A DNA stretch of 36,231 bases from Thermodesulfobacteriota bacterium (GTDB lineage: Bacteria; Desulfobacterota; Anaeroferrophillalia; Anaeroferrophillales; Tharpellaceae), in contig JANTGZ010000014.1 in the NCBI GenBank assembly GCA_024762675.1, positions 1-36,231 on the forward strand, in the 5' to 3' direction. Positions within the stretch are counted from its first letter, which is position 1. Each line of letters begins with the position of its first letter. Made by a program: the position numbers and the translations under genes. This document shows positions 15,415-23,944 of this stretch, in pieces. A model generated the notes under the pieces. It saw only the letters and a list, made by a program, of their open reading frames with translations, had not been told where the DNA came from and did not search any database.

Positions 15415-17637
15415 TTACATCATCTCCATGAGTTGATCCATTTCGAGGCAAGGATGGCCGACTTCGGTCAAGAAAGCCATAATGGTCTCTTCGTCGGTAC
15501 CGTTCTCTTCGGTTGCGATCATGTCATAAAGGTTAGGTACGCCAACTTCGGCACCGCGGGCATCGATCATATCTTTGCTCGCTTCTTTCAGAGCTTTCGG
15601 CAGCCAGCAGAGGCGTTTGATGCCGCCTTCAGCTGAGATAAACTTCTTACTGCCGATGTAGAATTTGGAGATCCCGACAAAACCCGGAGTCTGCAGACCA
15701 CCACCGACGGAGCCGGCCAGGGTTGAGAAGGCCATCCCACAAGGGGTATCACCGGCGTAATCGCGGTCGACAACCATGATTCCGTTGGCGGCGAAGAGGC
15801 AGGCGGCGATCGCTTCAAAGCAACCGCAGGAGGTCATCGGATCAACCAGAATTGAGTAGGCCGCAAAGGATTCAAAAGCGTTACCCGAGGCCGGGACGAC
15901 AAACTCGTCAACCCCTTTCCATTTACCCAGGCGTTCATCCATAGGATCGCCTTTGGCGATCGGCTGGTTGGGACCATGTTCGTTGATCTCATAAGAGGCC
16001 CGGCAGTCAAGCCAGTTGTAGGCACCGCAGAGGCCCGGACGTTCCGGAGTGACAACGCAGACATGGGTCGGCGCAAATGACTGACAGAGAGAACATGAGT
16101 AGAAGGTCTCTGTGGTTTCATCATTCATGTCGGCGAGGCGGTTGTCGCGATCCACCCAGGTTTTACGGGCGATTTCAAGATGCTCTTTGACTTTGTCAGG
16201 ATCGGTGAAGATGGTGACCTGGACTTTGTCGACGATGGCGCCAAATTCATTATGCATCTTGGCGTGCAGGATGGTGCCGAAATGTTCAAAAGTAAAACCG
16301 GCTTCAACGGCTTTTTTGGAGATCCGCATCCAGACGATATCGCGCTGACCGATATGGAGTATTCCTTCGGCACCATTTAAGAGATGATGACACTGACGCT
16401 CAAGGATAGGTTCAAAATCTTCCTGGAATTTACGACCAGCCAATTCAATCCAGATACCTATCGGCAACAGGCCGCCGACTTCAACATCTTTAATGTTGGG
16501 GCCCACAACCGTGAATTTACCATCTTCAACTTCATCAAGGGGTTTGGAGTAGGCAAATTCGAAACCAAAAGATTTCGGACCACCGAGTTCGACATGCATA
16601 GCATCTTTTTTGATGCGCTCGCCTTCGAAAGCAGGGCCGTAGGACATCGGAATGTCGATCTTGGCGATTGTGATCTTAAGACCGCGGACTTCGATACCTT
16701 TGGTAACGATTTCGGTCTCAGGGATATTGGTGACAACATGCTCGTAAGTACAGACACCAGTCGGCAGAACTTCGGGGAAGTCGGTATCAGCGATAACTGG
16801 TACACCAAAATTGATACAACCACAAGCGGCGGCATACTGTTCATCACAAACCGGACCTAAAGCGAGAATGAAAGCAAAGACGCGATCCTGAATGTATTTA
16901 AGAACGCCTTTGAAATCACCTGGTGTCTGACCACCAAAGGTCAAGGCCGCACGCACGGCAAAACCAACGGCATGGATGGCTGCAGAGTGATCATAGCCGA
17001 AAGGTACGAGGCGGGTATTCCAGCCAACCTGGGCCTCAGCTTCGACAAGCTGTTTCGAAAAGCAGTTACCGTTCTCATTGTTTGAAGCCATGAAGACATA
17101 GATGCTTTTCTCTTGCAGCTCTTTGGCAATGGCCAGAGCCGCATCCGGAGATGAAGCGGCCCCAACCACAGCGGCAAAACCGGGAGCTGAACCATCAACA
17201 AACTCAACCCCACGTTTGCGCAGGATAATATCATCGGCGGCACCAAGCCAGATATCGGCATCGGTCTCTTCCGGATCTTCTTTGCTGTCAAGGTAGGGAG
17301 AGCCTTCAACATATTTTAAGGCCTCTTCCATATCAAAAGCAAAAAGGGTGGCCATACCGGAGTCGAGGCCCGGTCCGAGGTAAGGGGTCCAGCAGTTATC
17401 AACCGGAACATCAGCTAGAAGCTGACGACATTTTTCCATAACCGGCAGCATATCACCGAGGGTTTCGACCTTCATACCGGTGATGCCGTAGATGACCGGC
17501 AGATAATAGGCGGTATTTGGTAATTTAACTTCTTTGTCGGCTCCGAATTTGGCAATGGCAGCGTTGATCTTGCCCTCAACCCGATCCACCACCACGTTGG
17601 CACCGCGGATACCGGCAGTGATTACTTGTTTAGACAT
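15415..17637 (-). CDS. acsB: Acetyl-CoA synthase catalytic subunit AcsB
   Basis: The 740-aa protein is close to the usual length (about 729 in acetogens). It joins CO, a methyl group and CoA, or cleaves acetyl-CoA, at the Ni-Ni-[4Fe-4S] cluster A. All metal ligands are present: Cys515, Cys518, Cys527 and Cys537 for the cubane (CSLC...HVC...GLC) and the Cys604-Gly-Cys606 motif that holds the distal nickel. These are exactly nine residues later than in the Moorella enzyme. The N-terminal CO-channel domain that docks CODH is retained. GGAGG is 7 nt before the ATG. The gene follows acsD by 74 bp. The CODH partner (acsA/cooS) is not in the window and must lie elsewhere if the complex is complete. 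Confidence 0.97.
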   Translation of the reverse strand: MSKQVITAGIRGANVVVDRVEGKINAAIAKFGADKEVKLPNTAYYLPVIYGITGMKVETLGDMLPVMEKCRQLLADVPVDNCWTPYLGPGLDSGMATLFAFDMEEALKYVEGSPYLDSKEDPEETDADIWLGAADDIILRKRGVEFVDGSAPGFAAVVGAASSPDAALAIAKELQEKSIYVFMASNNENGNCFSKQLVEAEAQVGWNTRLVPFGYDHSAAIHAVGFAVRAALTFGGQTPGDFKGVLKYIQDRVFAFILALGPVCDEQYAAACGCINFGVPVIADTDFPEVLPTGVCTYEHVVTNIPETEIVTKGIEVRGLKITIAKIDIPMSYGPAFEGERIKKDAMHVELGGPKSFGFEFAYSKPLDEVEDGKFTVVGPNIKDVEVGGLLPIGIWIELAGRKFQEDFEPILERQCHHLLNGAEGILHIGQRDIVWMRISKKAVEAGFTFEHFGTILHAKMHNEFGAIVDKVQVTIFTDPDKVKEHLEIARKTWVDRDNRLADMNDETTETFYSCSLCQSFAPTHVCVVTPERPGLCGAYNWLDCRASYEINEHGPNQPIAKGDPMDERLGKWKGVDEFVVPASGNAFESFAAYSILVDPMTSCGCFEAIAACLFAANGIMVVDRDYAGDTPCGMAFSTLAGSVGGGLQTPGFVGISKFYIGSKKFISAEGGIKRLCWLPKALKEASKDMIDARGAEVGVPNLYDMIATEENGTDEETIMAFLTEVGHPCLEMDQLMEMM

Positions 17638-17711
17638 ATTTTATCCTCCGAGTGCAGACTTCTTGTCTGCTTTACACTTGAGATTATAAATTACTAAATT
17701 TAAATGTTATA

Positions 17712-18659
17712 TTAAGCGCTCAACTCGTTGATGCACTCTTCAACCAGTTTGACGGCTTTGGGACTGCGCATAATCAAAAGGTTTGATCCGGCCAATAACA
17801 TATCTACTGCCGTCATCGCTTCCCAGAGAACGCCGCGTTTTTCCTGATCAGGACCAAAACCGGGTTCCTCTTTATCACTAAGCATAACTTCACGAGCTTT
17901 CCAGCACTCTTTGCCGAGATCGTTGATCATCGGACACTGCATCTTCTCATCGTTCTGGGCTAAGGCGGCGAGAGAGATACGCTCCATAACCGAGTAGCTG
18001 TACTCAACCCCGTAACCGAGAGCAGCAGTTGAGGGTTCCATGATGATCTTATCCATGGGCAGGCCCAGATTGTTGATCAGGATGTTCATCTGTTTGGCCA
18101 TGTTGACATCGATCGGGCTCTGGGAGACGACGGCATGGCCATAACCTAAGGCTGCGGCTGCAATCTTTTTGTAGTTTTCTTCAACGGCAGGGCCGATGAG
18201 GAGGTTTTTGCCTTCGTTGACTTCGCAGACCTTGGCGAGAACTTCAGCATCTTTTTCAACGGCGCCGCTACCCCAGACGATCAGGGGAACTGAGATTGCC
18301 GCGAGCATCTTAGAGACGAGATCAGCAGCGTAAGCCGCATCTTTATCTTCGCCGTTGGGGTCGGTGGAGGCGAGCTGTAAGCAGATCGCTTTGGCACCGT
18401 ACTCTTCAACATTCTTTTTGGCCCAGGCAACCGGGTCATTAATTACATCTTTGAAAGGCTCAACCACGGCGGCCGGCCATTCCGGGTTAACTACGTCGTA
18501 AACTTCCATAGCGATGACCGCTTTGTTCGGCAGATCACCATCAAAGGCGGCGAAAGGCATGCTTGCCTGGCCACCTACGGTGAGAGCCTGGTCGCCACTG
18601 CCGAAGGTCAGGGTGCCCATTTTTCCGGAATACTTCTCTGTCTGTGCTGAAAATGCCAT
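17712..18659 (-). CDS. acsD: Corrinoid/iron-sulfur protein small subunit AcsD (CFeSP delta)
   Basis: The 315-aa TIM-barrel protein matches the small CFeSP subunit. Signatures are an N-terminal LTFGSGDQALTVGG segment, AIAMEVYD, ICLQLAS, the LIVWGSG strand, and EPSTAALGYGVEYSYSVMERI. It pairs with AcsC to cradle the corrinoid and hold it in methyl-transfer positions. AGGAGG is 7 nt upstream of the ATG. The gene starts the acsD-acsB run. The 204-bp gap before it, after the CooC-like gene, contains an inverted repeat but no terminator, so it may be served both by read-through and by an internal promoter. Confidence 0.96.
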   Translation of the reverse strand: MAFSAQTEKYSGKMGTLTFGSGDQALTVGGQASMPFAAFDGDLPNKAVIAMEVYDVVNPEWPAAVVEPFKDVINDPVAWAKKNVEEYGAKAICLQLASTDPNGEDKDAAYAADLVSKMLAAISVPLIVWGSGAVEKDAEVLAKVCEVNEGKNLLIGPAVEENYKKIAAAALGYGHAVVSQSPIDVNMAKQMNILINNLGLPMDKIIMEPSTAALGYGVEYSYSVMERISLAALAQNDEKMQCPMINDLGKECWKAREVMLSDKEEPGFGPDQEKRGVLWEAMTAVDMLLAGSNLLIMRSPKAVKLVEECINELSA

Positions 18660-18693
18660 CAGTTATTCCTCCTGTTAGAGTTGATGGGGTTGC

Positions 18694-18720
18694 TTGTTTC
18701 TAGTTATATAACTAAAACAA
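18694..18720. promoter_or_regulatory. Inverted repeat upstream of acsD, possible operator or RNA hairpin
   Basis: TAGTTATATAACTA (18701-18714) is a perfect 14-bp palindrome. TTGTTT on one side and AAACAA on the other extend it with a one-base bulge. It lies 35-61 bp before the acsD start codon. It could be a regulator-binding site or a hairpin protecting the acsD mRNA end. No known motif was recognised. Confidence 0.35.
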
Positions 18721-18863
18721 AGTTTTATTAATTAACGCCATAGCGGCTGAGTTACATGGTTGGTGAATTAATTCTTGTCGAAATTCTGTACATTGTATAT
18801 TTGCAAAGCGCGGGACTATAAACACATCTGTAAAATAATTTCAAGAAAAATATTGACCTGTTT

Positions 18864-19616
18864 CTAATATGGAAATATTTTTGGCATAATTTCACTGACT
18901 CCCTGAAAAGAGAGAGCCTCGGCTGGAATCGTCACCGTTGCTTTGCCTTCGTGATCAAACTTTGCAATCAATGGATCATCAGGAATGACCCCGGCCAGGT
19001 CAATGCCGATTTCATTAATTAAATCATATGCTTCATCAACAAGTTTGCCGTTAATGGCGCGATTGACTACCAGAGCCACACGTCCGACCCTGAGTTTTAA
19101 CTCTTCAACCAGCTCTTTAATCCGTCCAGCGGTTCTGATACCGCGCAGGCTCGGGTCGGAGACGACTAAAAGAAGGTCGATATCCTTCATCAAAAGTCGA
19201 CTTAAATGTTCCATCCCGGCTTCATTATCAATAACAACATAGTCATACTCTTTGACCATGAAATCGATAAATTTGGTGCAGAGGGAGTTAGCGTAGCAGT
19301 AGCATCCTGCCCCTTCGGGGCGCCCCATAGTTAGAAGGTCAAAGGTTCCGGTCTCGACTAAAAGATTCTGGATATGGTACTCCATGTAGGCCTCTTTGGT
19401 CATGCCGGATGGGACATCGGTTTTCATGCCTTCGCGAAGCTCACCAATATTGCCTGGAACTTCTACGTCGAGAACTTCTCCCAGGTTAGCGTTGGCGTCG
19501 GCATCTACGGCCAGTATCGGTTTCATCCCCTGCTCCGACATCCAGCGTAGTATCAAGCCGATCAAGGTGGTTTTACCAGTTCCGCCTTTACCGGCGATAG
19601 CGATCGATTTTCCCAT
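18864..19616 (-). CDS. acsF: CooC/AcsF-type nickel-insertion ATPase
   Basis: The 250-aa protein is a MinD/CooC-family P-loop ATPase with a deviant Walker A (GKGGTGKT, residues 9-16), a VDADANANL switch and DYVVIDNEAGMEH. It has the Cys105/Cys107/Cys113 cluster (CYCYANSLC) that matches the metal-binding site of CooC-like proteins. These ATPases form dimers that help insert nickel into CODH or acetyl-CoA synthase. Position inside the acs operon favours the AcsF role of maturing AcsB, though a CODH role cannot be excluded. The ribosome site AAGGAT lies 9 nt before the ATG and is 12 bp from the stop of the activator gene upstream, which suggests coupling. Confidence 0.93.
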   Translation of the reverse strand: MGKSIAIAGKGGTGKTTLIGLILRWMSEQGMKPILAVDADANANLGEVLDVEVPGNIGELREGMKTDVPSGMTKEAYMEYHIQNLLVETGTFDLLTMGRPEGAGCYCYANSLCTKFIDFMVKEYDYVVIDNEAGMEHLSRLLMKDIDLLLVVSDPSLRGIRTAGRIKELVEELKLRVGRVALVVNRAINGKLVDEAYDLINEIGIDLAGVIPDDPLIAKFDHEGKATVTIPAEALSFQGVSEIMPKIFPY

Positions 19617-19628
19617 AATTTATATCCT

Positions 19629-21602
19629 TTATTTCAACATATCCATGGTCTTTGGAAAGGCGTTAGTGTCAGTGTGCGGCAGAAATTGGGCCGCAACATA
19701 TTCATCCATGAATTTCATATTATTGGCAAGTTCGATGTTGGTCATCATGTCGGCGACTTTGCGAGCTTCACCCATCATTTCTCGGGACACGGAAACTAAA
19801 CGGTCACCGAGCAAAGCGCCATTGCCGACGAACATGAATTTATCGAGATCTATTTCGGGCAGGAGACCGATAGTGATAGCCCTTTCCAAGTTGATATATT
19901 TGCCGAAACCGCCGGCGATTATGAAACTGTCAAGCTCTGCAAAAGTGAGTCCGACACTATCTAATAGAATCTGACAGCCAGCATAAATGGCGCCTTTGGT
20001 GCGAATAATGTTGTCAATGTCGCCTTCGGTTATGGTGATATCATCAATGCCGTCAGCGCTCTGTTCGGCCTTGGCAACGACGTACTCCCAACCGGTTTCA
20101 CCTTCACGGATGCGTTCAGTTTCAAGATCCTGTTTAAATTTCCCATTGGGTTCGATAATGCCAACCAGGAGCATTTCGGCAATGGCCTCAATAATCCCGG
20201 AGCCGCAAATTCCCAGCGGTTTTTCTTTGCCGATGGTCAGTAGCATAGGCTCAAAGGTTTCAGGGTTGATGCGAATCTGTTCGATAGCACCAGTCGTTGC
20301 CCGCATACCATATTTGATGCCGCCGCCTTCAAAGGCGGGCCCGGCGGAACAGGAGGTGCAGACAAGCCAGTCACAGTTGCCTAATACCAGCTCGCCGTTG
20401 GTGCCGACATCCATAAAGAGAGTCAACTCTTCACGCTGAAATATGCCTGAGCCCAGAATTCCTGCAACAATGTCACCTCCGACATAAGATGCTACTGCCG
20501 GGAAGGTGTAGACGTGGACGTAATCCGGCAACTTGAGGCCGAGATCAATGGCCCGAACCGGCGGAAAGAAGTTGGCCGTTGGAACATAAGGGTCTTCGCG
20601 TAGGTATTTGGGATCGATCTCAAGAAAAAACTGGCTCATGGTAGTGTTAGCCGCCACCACCAAGTGGGAGATCTGGTCTTTTTCAATGTCTCCCATTTTC
20701 ACCAGATTATTGATGACTTCATTGAGGTCTTTTATGATTTCGCGGTGCAGCTCATTTAAGCCGCTACCCTTTTGTGAATAGACGATACGGGTGATAACAT
20801 CTTCGCCGAAACGAACCTGTGAATTATATTTAGCATCAGTTGCAACCAGCAGCTCACTTTCGAGGTCATCTATAACCGAGCGCTCTTCAGCCTGGTGAGA
20901 GGCGTTAAGGTTTAAGAGTTGGCCCTGGACCGTGGTGGTGCCGATATCAATAATGATGGAGTAGTTTTTATCTCTGGTGTCGCCGGCCTCAATATCAATC
21001 AGTTTAAGGCCTTTGGGGTTGTAGACAATCGTAACTGTGACTTTCCATTGGGTATCTCTTAAGAGGCGGGGAAGGCGGCGTAGGAGAAAGTAGTCTGTGG
21101 AGATGTTTTCGAGTTGATGTTCGTTTTTGAGCTCCCGCATGAGGCGGCCAAGGTCGCTTAAATTATCATCAAGGGTCGGCGGGGGGAGCTCAATGTAGTA
21201 TTTATAGACGGCGGGGTTGATCTTGACGCCCTGAACCAGAGAGTTGAGGTCGCGGGCCATCAAGGTGTGTTGTTTCTGGCCTGAGTCTTTTCTTAAAACA
21301 GAGTTGTCGATGCGTGATTCCGGTGGAATCATGACGGTCAAATCATCAATGACTTTGGTGGTGCAGGCTAAACGGTATCCTTTTTCCCACTCTTCCGGGC
21401 TGATTTTGGCCGATTGCTCAGCTTCAGGATTACCTTGTTCGATAATTACCCGACATTTGCCACAGGCCCCGTTTCCACCGCATGAGGCGTTTATATGGAC
21501 TCCGGCTGCAATAGCGACCCGGAGCAGATTTTCGCCGTGACGAAAAACGTCGACCGTAAGGTTGTTGGGCTGAAAGGTTACCTGATGAATCGGTTTGGGC
21601 AT
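19629..21602 (-). CDS. acsV: Reductive activator of the corrinoid protein (RACo-type, 2Fe-2S plus ASKHA)
   Basis: The 657-aa protein begins with a plant-type [2Fe-2S] ferredoxin domain (Cys41, Cys47, Cys50 and Cys80; SCGGNGACGKC). A linker and a long ASKHA ATPase region follow, with IDIGTTTVQGQL, LVVAANTTMSQ, FMDVGTNGELV, GICGSGIIEA and IAGGFGKYI. This is the RACo architecture. It uses ATP to drive an electron into the CFeSP and restores Co(II), formed by accidental oxidation, to active Co(I). It is encoded just before the nickel ATPase and acsD, as in acetogen clusters. It follows two tandem hairpins after fhs and a candidate promoter, so it is likely to head its own transcript. Confidence 0.93.
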   Translation of the reverse strand: MPKPIHQVTFQPNNLTVDVFRHGENLLRVAIAAGVHINASCGGNGACGKCRVIIEQGNPEAEQSAKISPEEWEKGYRLACTTKVIDDLTVMIPPESRIDNSVLRKDSGQKQHTLMARDLNSLVQGVKINPAVYKYYIELPPPTLDDNLSDLGRLMRELKNEHQLENISTDYFLLRRLPRLLRDTQWKVTVTIVYNPKGLKLIDIEAGDTRDKNYSIIIDIGTTTVQGQLLNLNASHQAEERSVIDDLESELLVATDAKYNSQVRFGEDVITRIVYSQKGSGLNELHREIIKDLNEVINNLVKMGDIEKDQISHLVVAANTTMSQFFLEIDPKYLREDPYVPTANFFPPVRAIDLGLKLPDYVHVYTFPAVASYVGGDIVAGILGSGIFQREELTLFMDVGTNGELVLGNCDWLVCTSCSAGPAFEGGGIKYGMRATTGAIEQIRINPETFEPMLLTIGKEKPLGICGSGIIEAIAEMLLVGIIEPNGKFKQDLETERIREGETGWEYVVAKAEQSADGIDDITITEGDIDNIIRTKGAIYAGCQILLDSVGLTFAELDSFIIAGGFGKYINLERAITIGLLPEIDLDKFMFVGNGALLGDRLVSVSREMMGEARKVADMMTNIELANNMKFMDEYVAAQFLPHTDTNAFPKTMDMLK

Positions 21603-21687
21603 AGTCTCTTTTTCTGTTGGTTTTTAGCTGGTTTGGGGGAGCTTACGTGAATTAAAACACAGTCAAAAATCGTTATAAAAAAGATCT

Positions 21688-21738
21688 CTAAAAACGAAAA
21701 AGCTGGAGCACAAGGAAAGGGTTCCCTTCATACTCCAG
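21688..21738 (-). terminator. Terminator-like hairpin between fhs and the RACo gene
   Basis: CTGGAG and CTCCAG (21733-21738 and 21703-21708) close an outer stem with an inner AAGGG/CCCTT hairpin. The minus strand then reads CTTTTTCGTTTTT. It would end transcripts coming from fhs. A candidate promoter overlaps its 5' arm. Confidence 0.55.
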
Positions 21739-21755
21739 ATTCTTATAGTTGTCAA
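21727..21755 (-). promoter_or_regulatory. Candidate sigma70-type promoter for the RACo-acs operon
   Basis: On the minus strand TTGACA (21755-21750) and TATGAA (21732-21727) are 17 bp apart, about 125 bp before the RACo start codon. It begins at the edge of a perfect 16-bp hairpin. Confidence 0.45.
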
Positions 21756-21790
21756 CCACGGCCCCAAAGTATGAACTTTGGGGCCGTGGT
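21755..21790. terminator. Perfect 16-bp hairpin downstream of fhs
   Basis: ACCACGGCCCCAAAGT and ACTTTGGGGCCGTGGT pair perfectly around a 4-nt ATGA loop. No T-tract follows on either strand, so it may act as an RNA 3'-end stabiliser or pause site. It lies 35 bp after the fhs stop. Confidence 0.5.
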
Positions 21791-21824
21791 CTTACGGCGA
21801 TGTGTCAGTCAAATTTTGAATCTC

Positions 21825-23606
21825 TTAGAAGAGACCTTTTACTTGACCGGTTTCGGTGTCGACATCAATACGGCGGTAGGCCGGATCGGAAGCTGTACCC
21901 GGCATCAGTTTAATGGTGCCTGCCAGCGGTACGCAGAAACCGGCACCCTGATAGATGAGGACATCGCGAATTGGGAAGATAAAACCTTTCGGACGACCTT
22001 TCAAGGTCGGATCGTGGGAGAGAGAAAGATGGGTTTTAACCATACAGGTACCGAGTTTCGAAAGCTCGGGATCGTTGTCGATCATCTCAATCTTTTTCAA
22101 AGCTTCATCAGTAAATGAAGCTCCGTCGGCACCATAAACTTCGGTGGCCAGTAGTTCTATACGTTTTTTCAGCGGAGTGGAATCCTCATAGAGGAACTTG
22201 AAGTTAGTGGGCTCGTCACAGGCCGCGATGACCGCTTCACAGAGCTCTTGTGCGCCTTCGCCGCCGTACTGCCAGTGTCGGGATACGGCACAACGAGCAC
22301 CAGCTTTTTCAGCTTCTTCCTTGATTACAGCGATCTCGGCATCGGTATCGGTGTAGAAACTGTTGATGCAGACAACCGGATTGATGCCGGCTTTCTTGAC
22401 GGTCTCAATGTGAGCAATGACGTTACAGCAACCGGCTTTGACGAGATCGATGTTCTCTTCGACGTACTCTTTGGCCAGCGGTCGTCCGGGAACGACTTCG
22501 GGGCCGCCGCCGTGCATCTTGAGGGCGCGGACGGTAGCAACGATAACCGAACAGTTCGGGGTCAGGCCGGAGAAGCGGCATTTCAGATTCCAGAATTTTT
22601 CGAAACCGATGTCTGCTCCAAAACCGGATTCAGTAACCACATAGTCGGAAAGTTTAAGGCCGATACGGTCAGCAATGATTGAGGACTGACCGATAGCTAT
22701 GTTGGCGAAAGGTCCAGCGTGAACCAGAACCGGCTGTCCTTCGACGGTCTGCAAAAGGTTGGGGTTTAAGGCTTTGACCATCCAGGCGGTCATAGCACCA
22801 CCGACATCAAGATCGTCAGTAGTGACAGGGTTGCCGGCTTTGCTGTAAGCCACAATGATTTTACCCATGCGTTCGCGGAGATCGGCAAGATCCTTGGCAA
22901 CCGCCAGAATCGCCATGATTTCAGATGATACGGCAATTGCGAAGCCCGATTCCATAACCATGCCGTCAAGGCGTCCGCCAAGGCCGATGACGATGTTCCG
23001 CAGGGCTTGGGCACAGAAGTCGATGATCCATTTAACTTCAACCCGGTTGGGGTCGATGTCGAGGCGTTTGAGGCCTTTAGCTTCAAGGAAGGCGTCACTG
23101 TTGTTCTGCTCATGCTGCATACGGGAGGTGAGAGCGACCATCATCAGGTTGTGAGCATTCATGATGTTGTCAATATCACCGGTCAGACCGAGAGAGAACG
23201 GGGTCAACGGAATCGTTTGGGCGATACCACCGCCGGCGGCAGAACCTTTAACGTTGAAAGTCGGGCCGCCGGAGGGCTGGCGGATGGCGCCAACAACACT
23301 TTTACCCATCAGGCCAAGACCTTGAACCAGGCCCATGCTGGTTGTGGTTTTACCTTCGCCCAGAGGGGTCGGGGTAATCGCTGTGACGTTGACATATTTT
23401 CCGTCCGGTTTGTCTTTTAGGCGATCCAAGACCTTCATGTAGTCGACTTTGGCGACATATTTACCCATCGGAATCAACTCTTCACCTTCAAGGCCGAGCT
23501 CGTCGGCGATCTGGGTGATCGGTTTCATCAGTTTCTCTTCAGCTAATGCTGCGATTTCCCAGTCAGCTAGTTCTGGGGCGTTAAATACGCTGAAATCTAA
23601 TCCCAT
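21825..23606 (-). CDS. fhs: Formate-tetrahydrofolate ligase (10-formyl-THF synthetase)
   Basis: The 593-aa protein catalyses ATP-dependent joining of formate to tetrahydrofolate, the first step of the methyl branch of the Wood-Ljungdahl pathway. The P-loop PLGEGKTT (residues 81-88) is preceded by TAITPT. Other family segments are visible: [46 protein letters not shown] and a C-terminal [15 protein letters not shown]. It is about 34 residues longer than the acetogen enzyme because of an N-terminal extension. AGGAGG lies 8 nt before the ATG. The roughly 270-nt leader holds a T-tailed hairpin, so expression is probably attenuated. It sits at the head of the acs cluster but is separated from it by hairpins. 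Confidence 0.97.
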   Translation of the reverse strand: MGLDFSVFNAPELADWEIAALAEEKLMKPITQIADELGLEGEELIPMGKYVAKVDYMKVLDRLKDKPDGKYVNVTAITPTPLGEGKTTTSMGLVQGLGLMGKSVVGAIRQPSGGPTFNVKGSAAGGGIAQTIPLTPFSLGLTGDIDNIMNAHNLMMVALTSRMQHEQNNSDAFLEAKGLKRLDIDPNRVEVKWIIDFCAQALRNIVIGLGGRLDGMVMESGFAIAVSSEIMAILAVAKDLADLRERMGKIIVAYSKAGNPVTTDDLDVGGAMTAWMVKALNPNLLQTVEGQPVLVHAGPFANIAIGQSSIIADRIGLKLSDYVVTESGFGADIGFEKFWNLKCRFSGLTPNCSVIVATVRALKMHGGGPEVVPGRPLAKEYVEENIDLVKAGCCNVIAHIETVKKAGINPVVCINSFYTDTDAEIAVIKEEAEKAGARCAVSRHWQYGGEGAQELCEAVIAACDEPTNFKFLYEDSTPLKKRIELLATEVYGADGASFTDEALKKIEMIDNDPELSKLGTCMVKTHLSLSHDPTLKGRPKGFIFPIRDVLIYQGAGFCVPLAGTIKLMPGTASDPAYRRIDVDTETGQVKGLF

Positions 23607-23690
23607 TTTTTGTTCCTCCTCAGAAAATTGAGTTTTCCCGGCTCACTCTGGCCGGTCGGTTAAGGGCTCTCACCAGTTTTGGCTGGTGGT

Positions 23691-23732
23691 AAAAAAAAAG
23701 GGTAGCGTGCCTGATTTTTCAGGTCGTTACCC
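23691..23732 (-). terminator. Attenuator-like terminator in the fhs leader
   Basis: On the minus strand GGGTA/TACCC and an inner CCTGA/TCAGG form an interrupted stem with an AAAA loop, followed directly by nine T residues (plus-strand A at 23691-23699). It lies about 85 nt before the fhs ATG, and no gene lies upstream on this strand that it would close. A second small stem (CACCAG/CTGGTG, 23671-23688) follows. This layout suggests premature termination control of fhs. I could not match the region before it to a known riboswitch class. Confidence 0.65.
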
Positions 23733-23869
23733 TGTTATTACTTACTCTTCTGGATAGTGTGAATTGCCATACTGTCCATTTCATATTACTTTAATGTAGC
23801 GCTCGTTCGAAAGGGTTGAGATCCCAGCGACGTTTAGATAGATATTGTATTCGGGTGAACCGCGGGGGG

Positions 23870-23898
23870 CTCATATACTATTGTGCATTATTTGTCAA
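23870..23898 (-). promoter_or_regulatory. Candidate promoter for fhs
   Basis: On the minus strand TTGACA (23898-23893) is followed after 17 bp by TATGAG, or after 16 bp by ATATGA. The -35 is perfect and the -10 weak. It gives a leader of about 260 nt before fhs. Confidence 0.4.
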
Positions 23899-23944
23899 TC
23901 TTTTTCGACCACCATTACAGTACATATAATTTTGTATACCTGAT

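Noticed and set aside
15415-17637. Possible in-frame stop or selenocysteine in the acs enzymes
   Set aside because: AcsB, AcsC, AcsD and AcsE read through without internal stops, and all expected metal-ligand cysteines are encoded normally.
23641-23900. ZTP (pfl) or THF riboswitch upstream of fhs
   Set aside because: Both classes can precede fhs, but I did not find the conserved CCGCCTGGGC-type block of ZTP or the THF core. Kept only as an unclassified attenuator.
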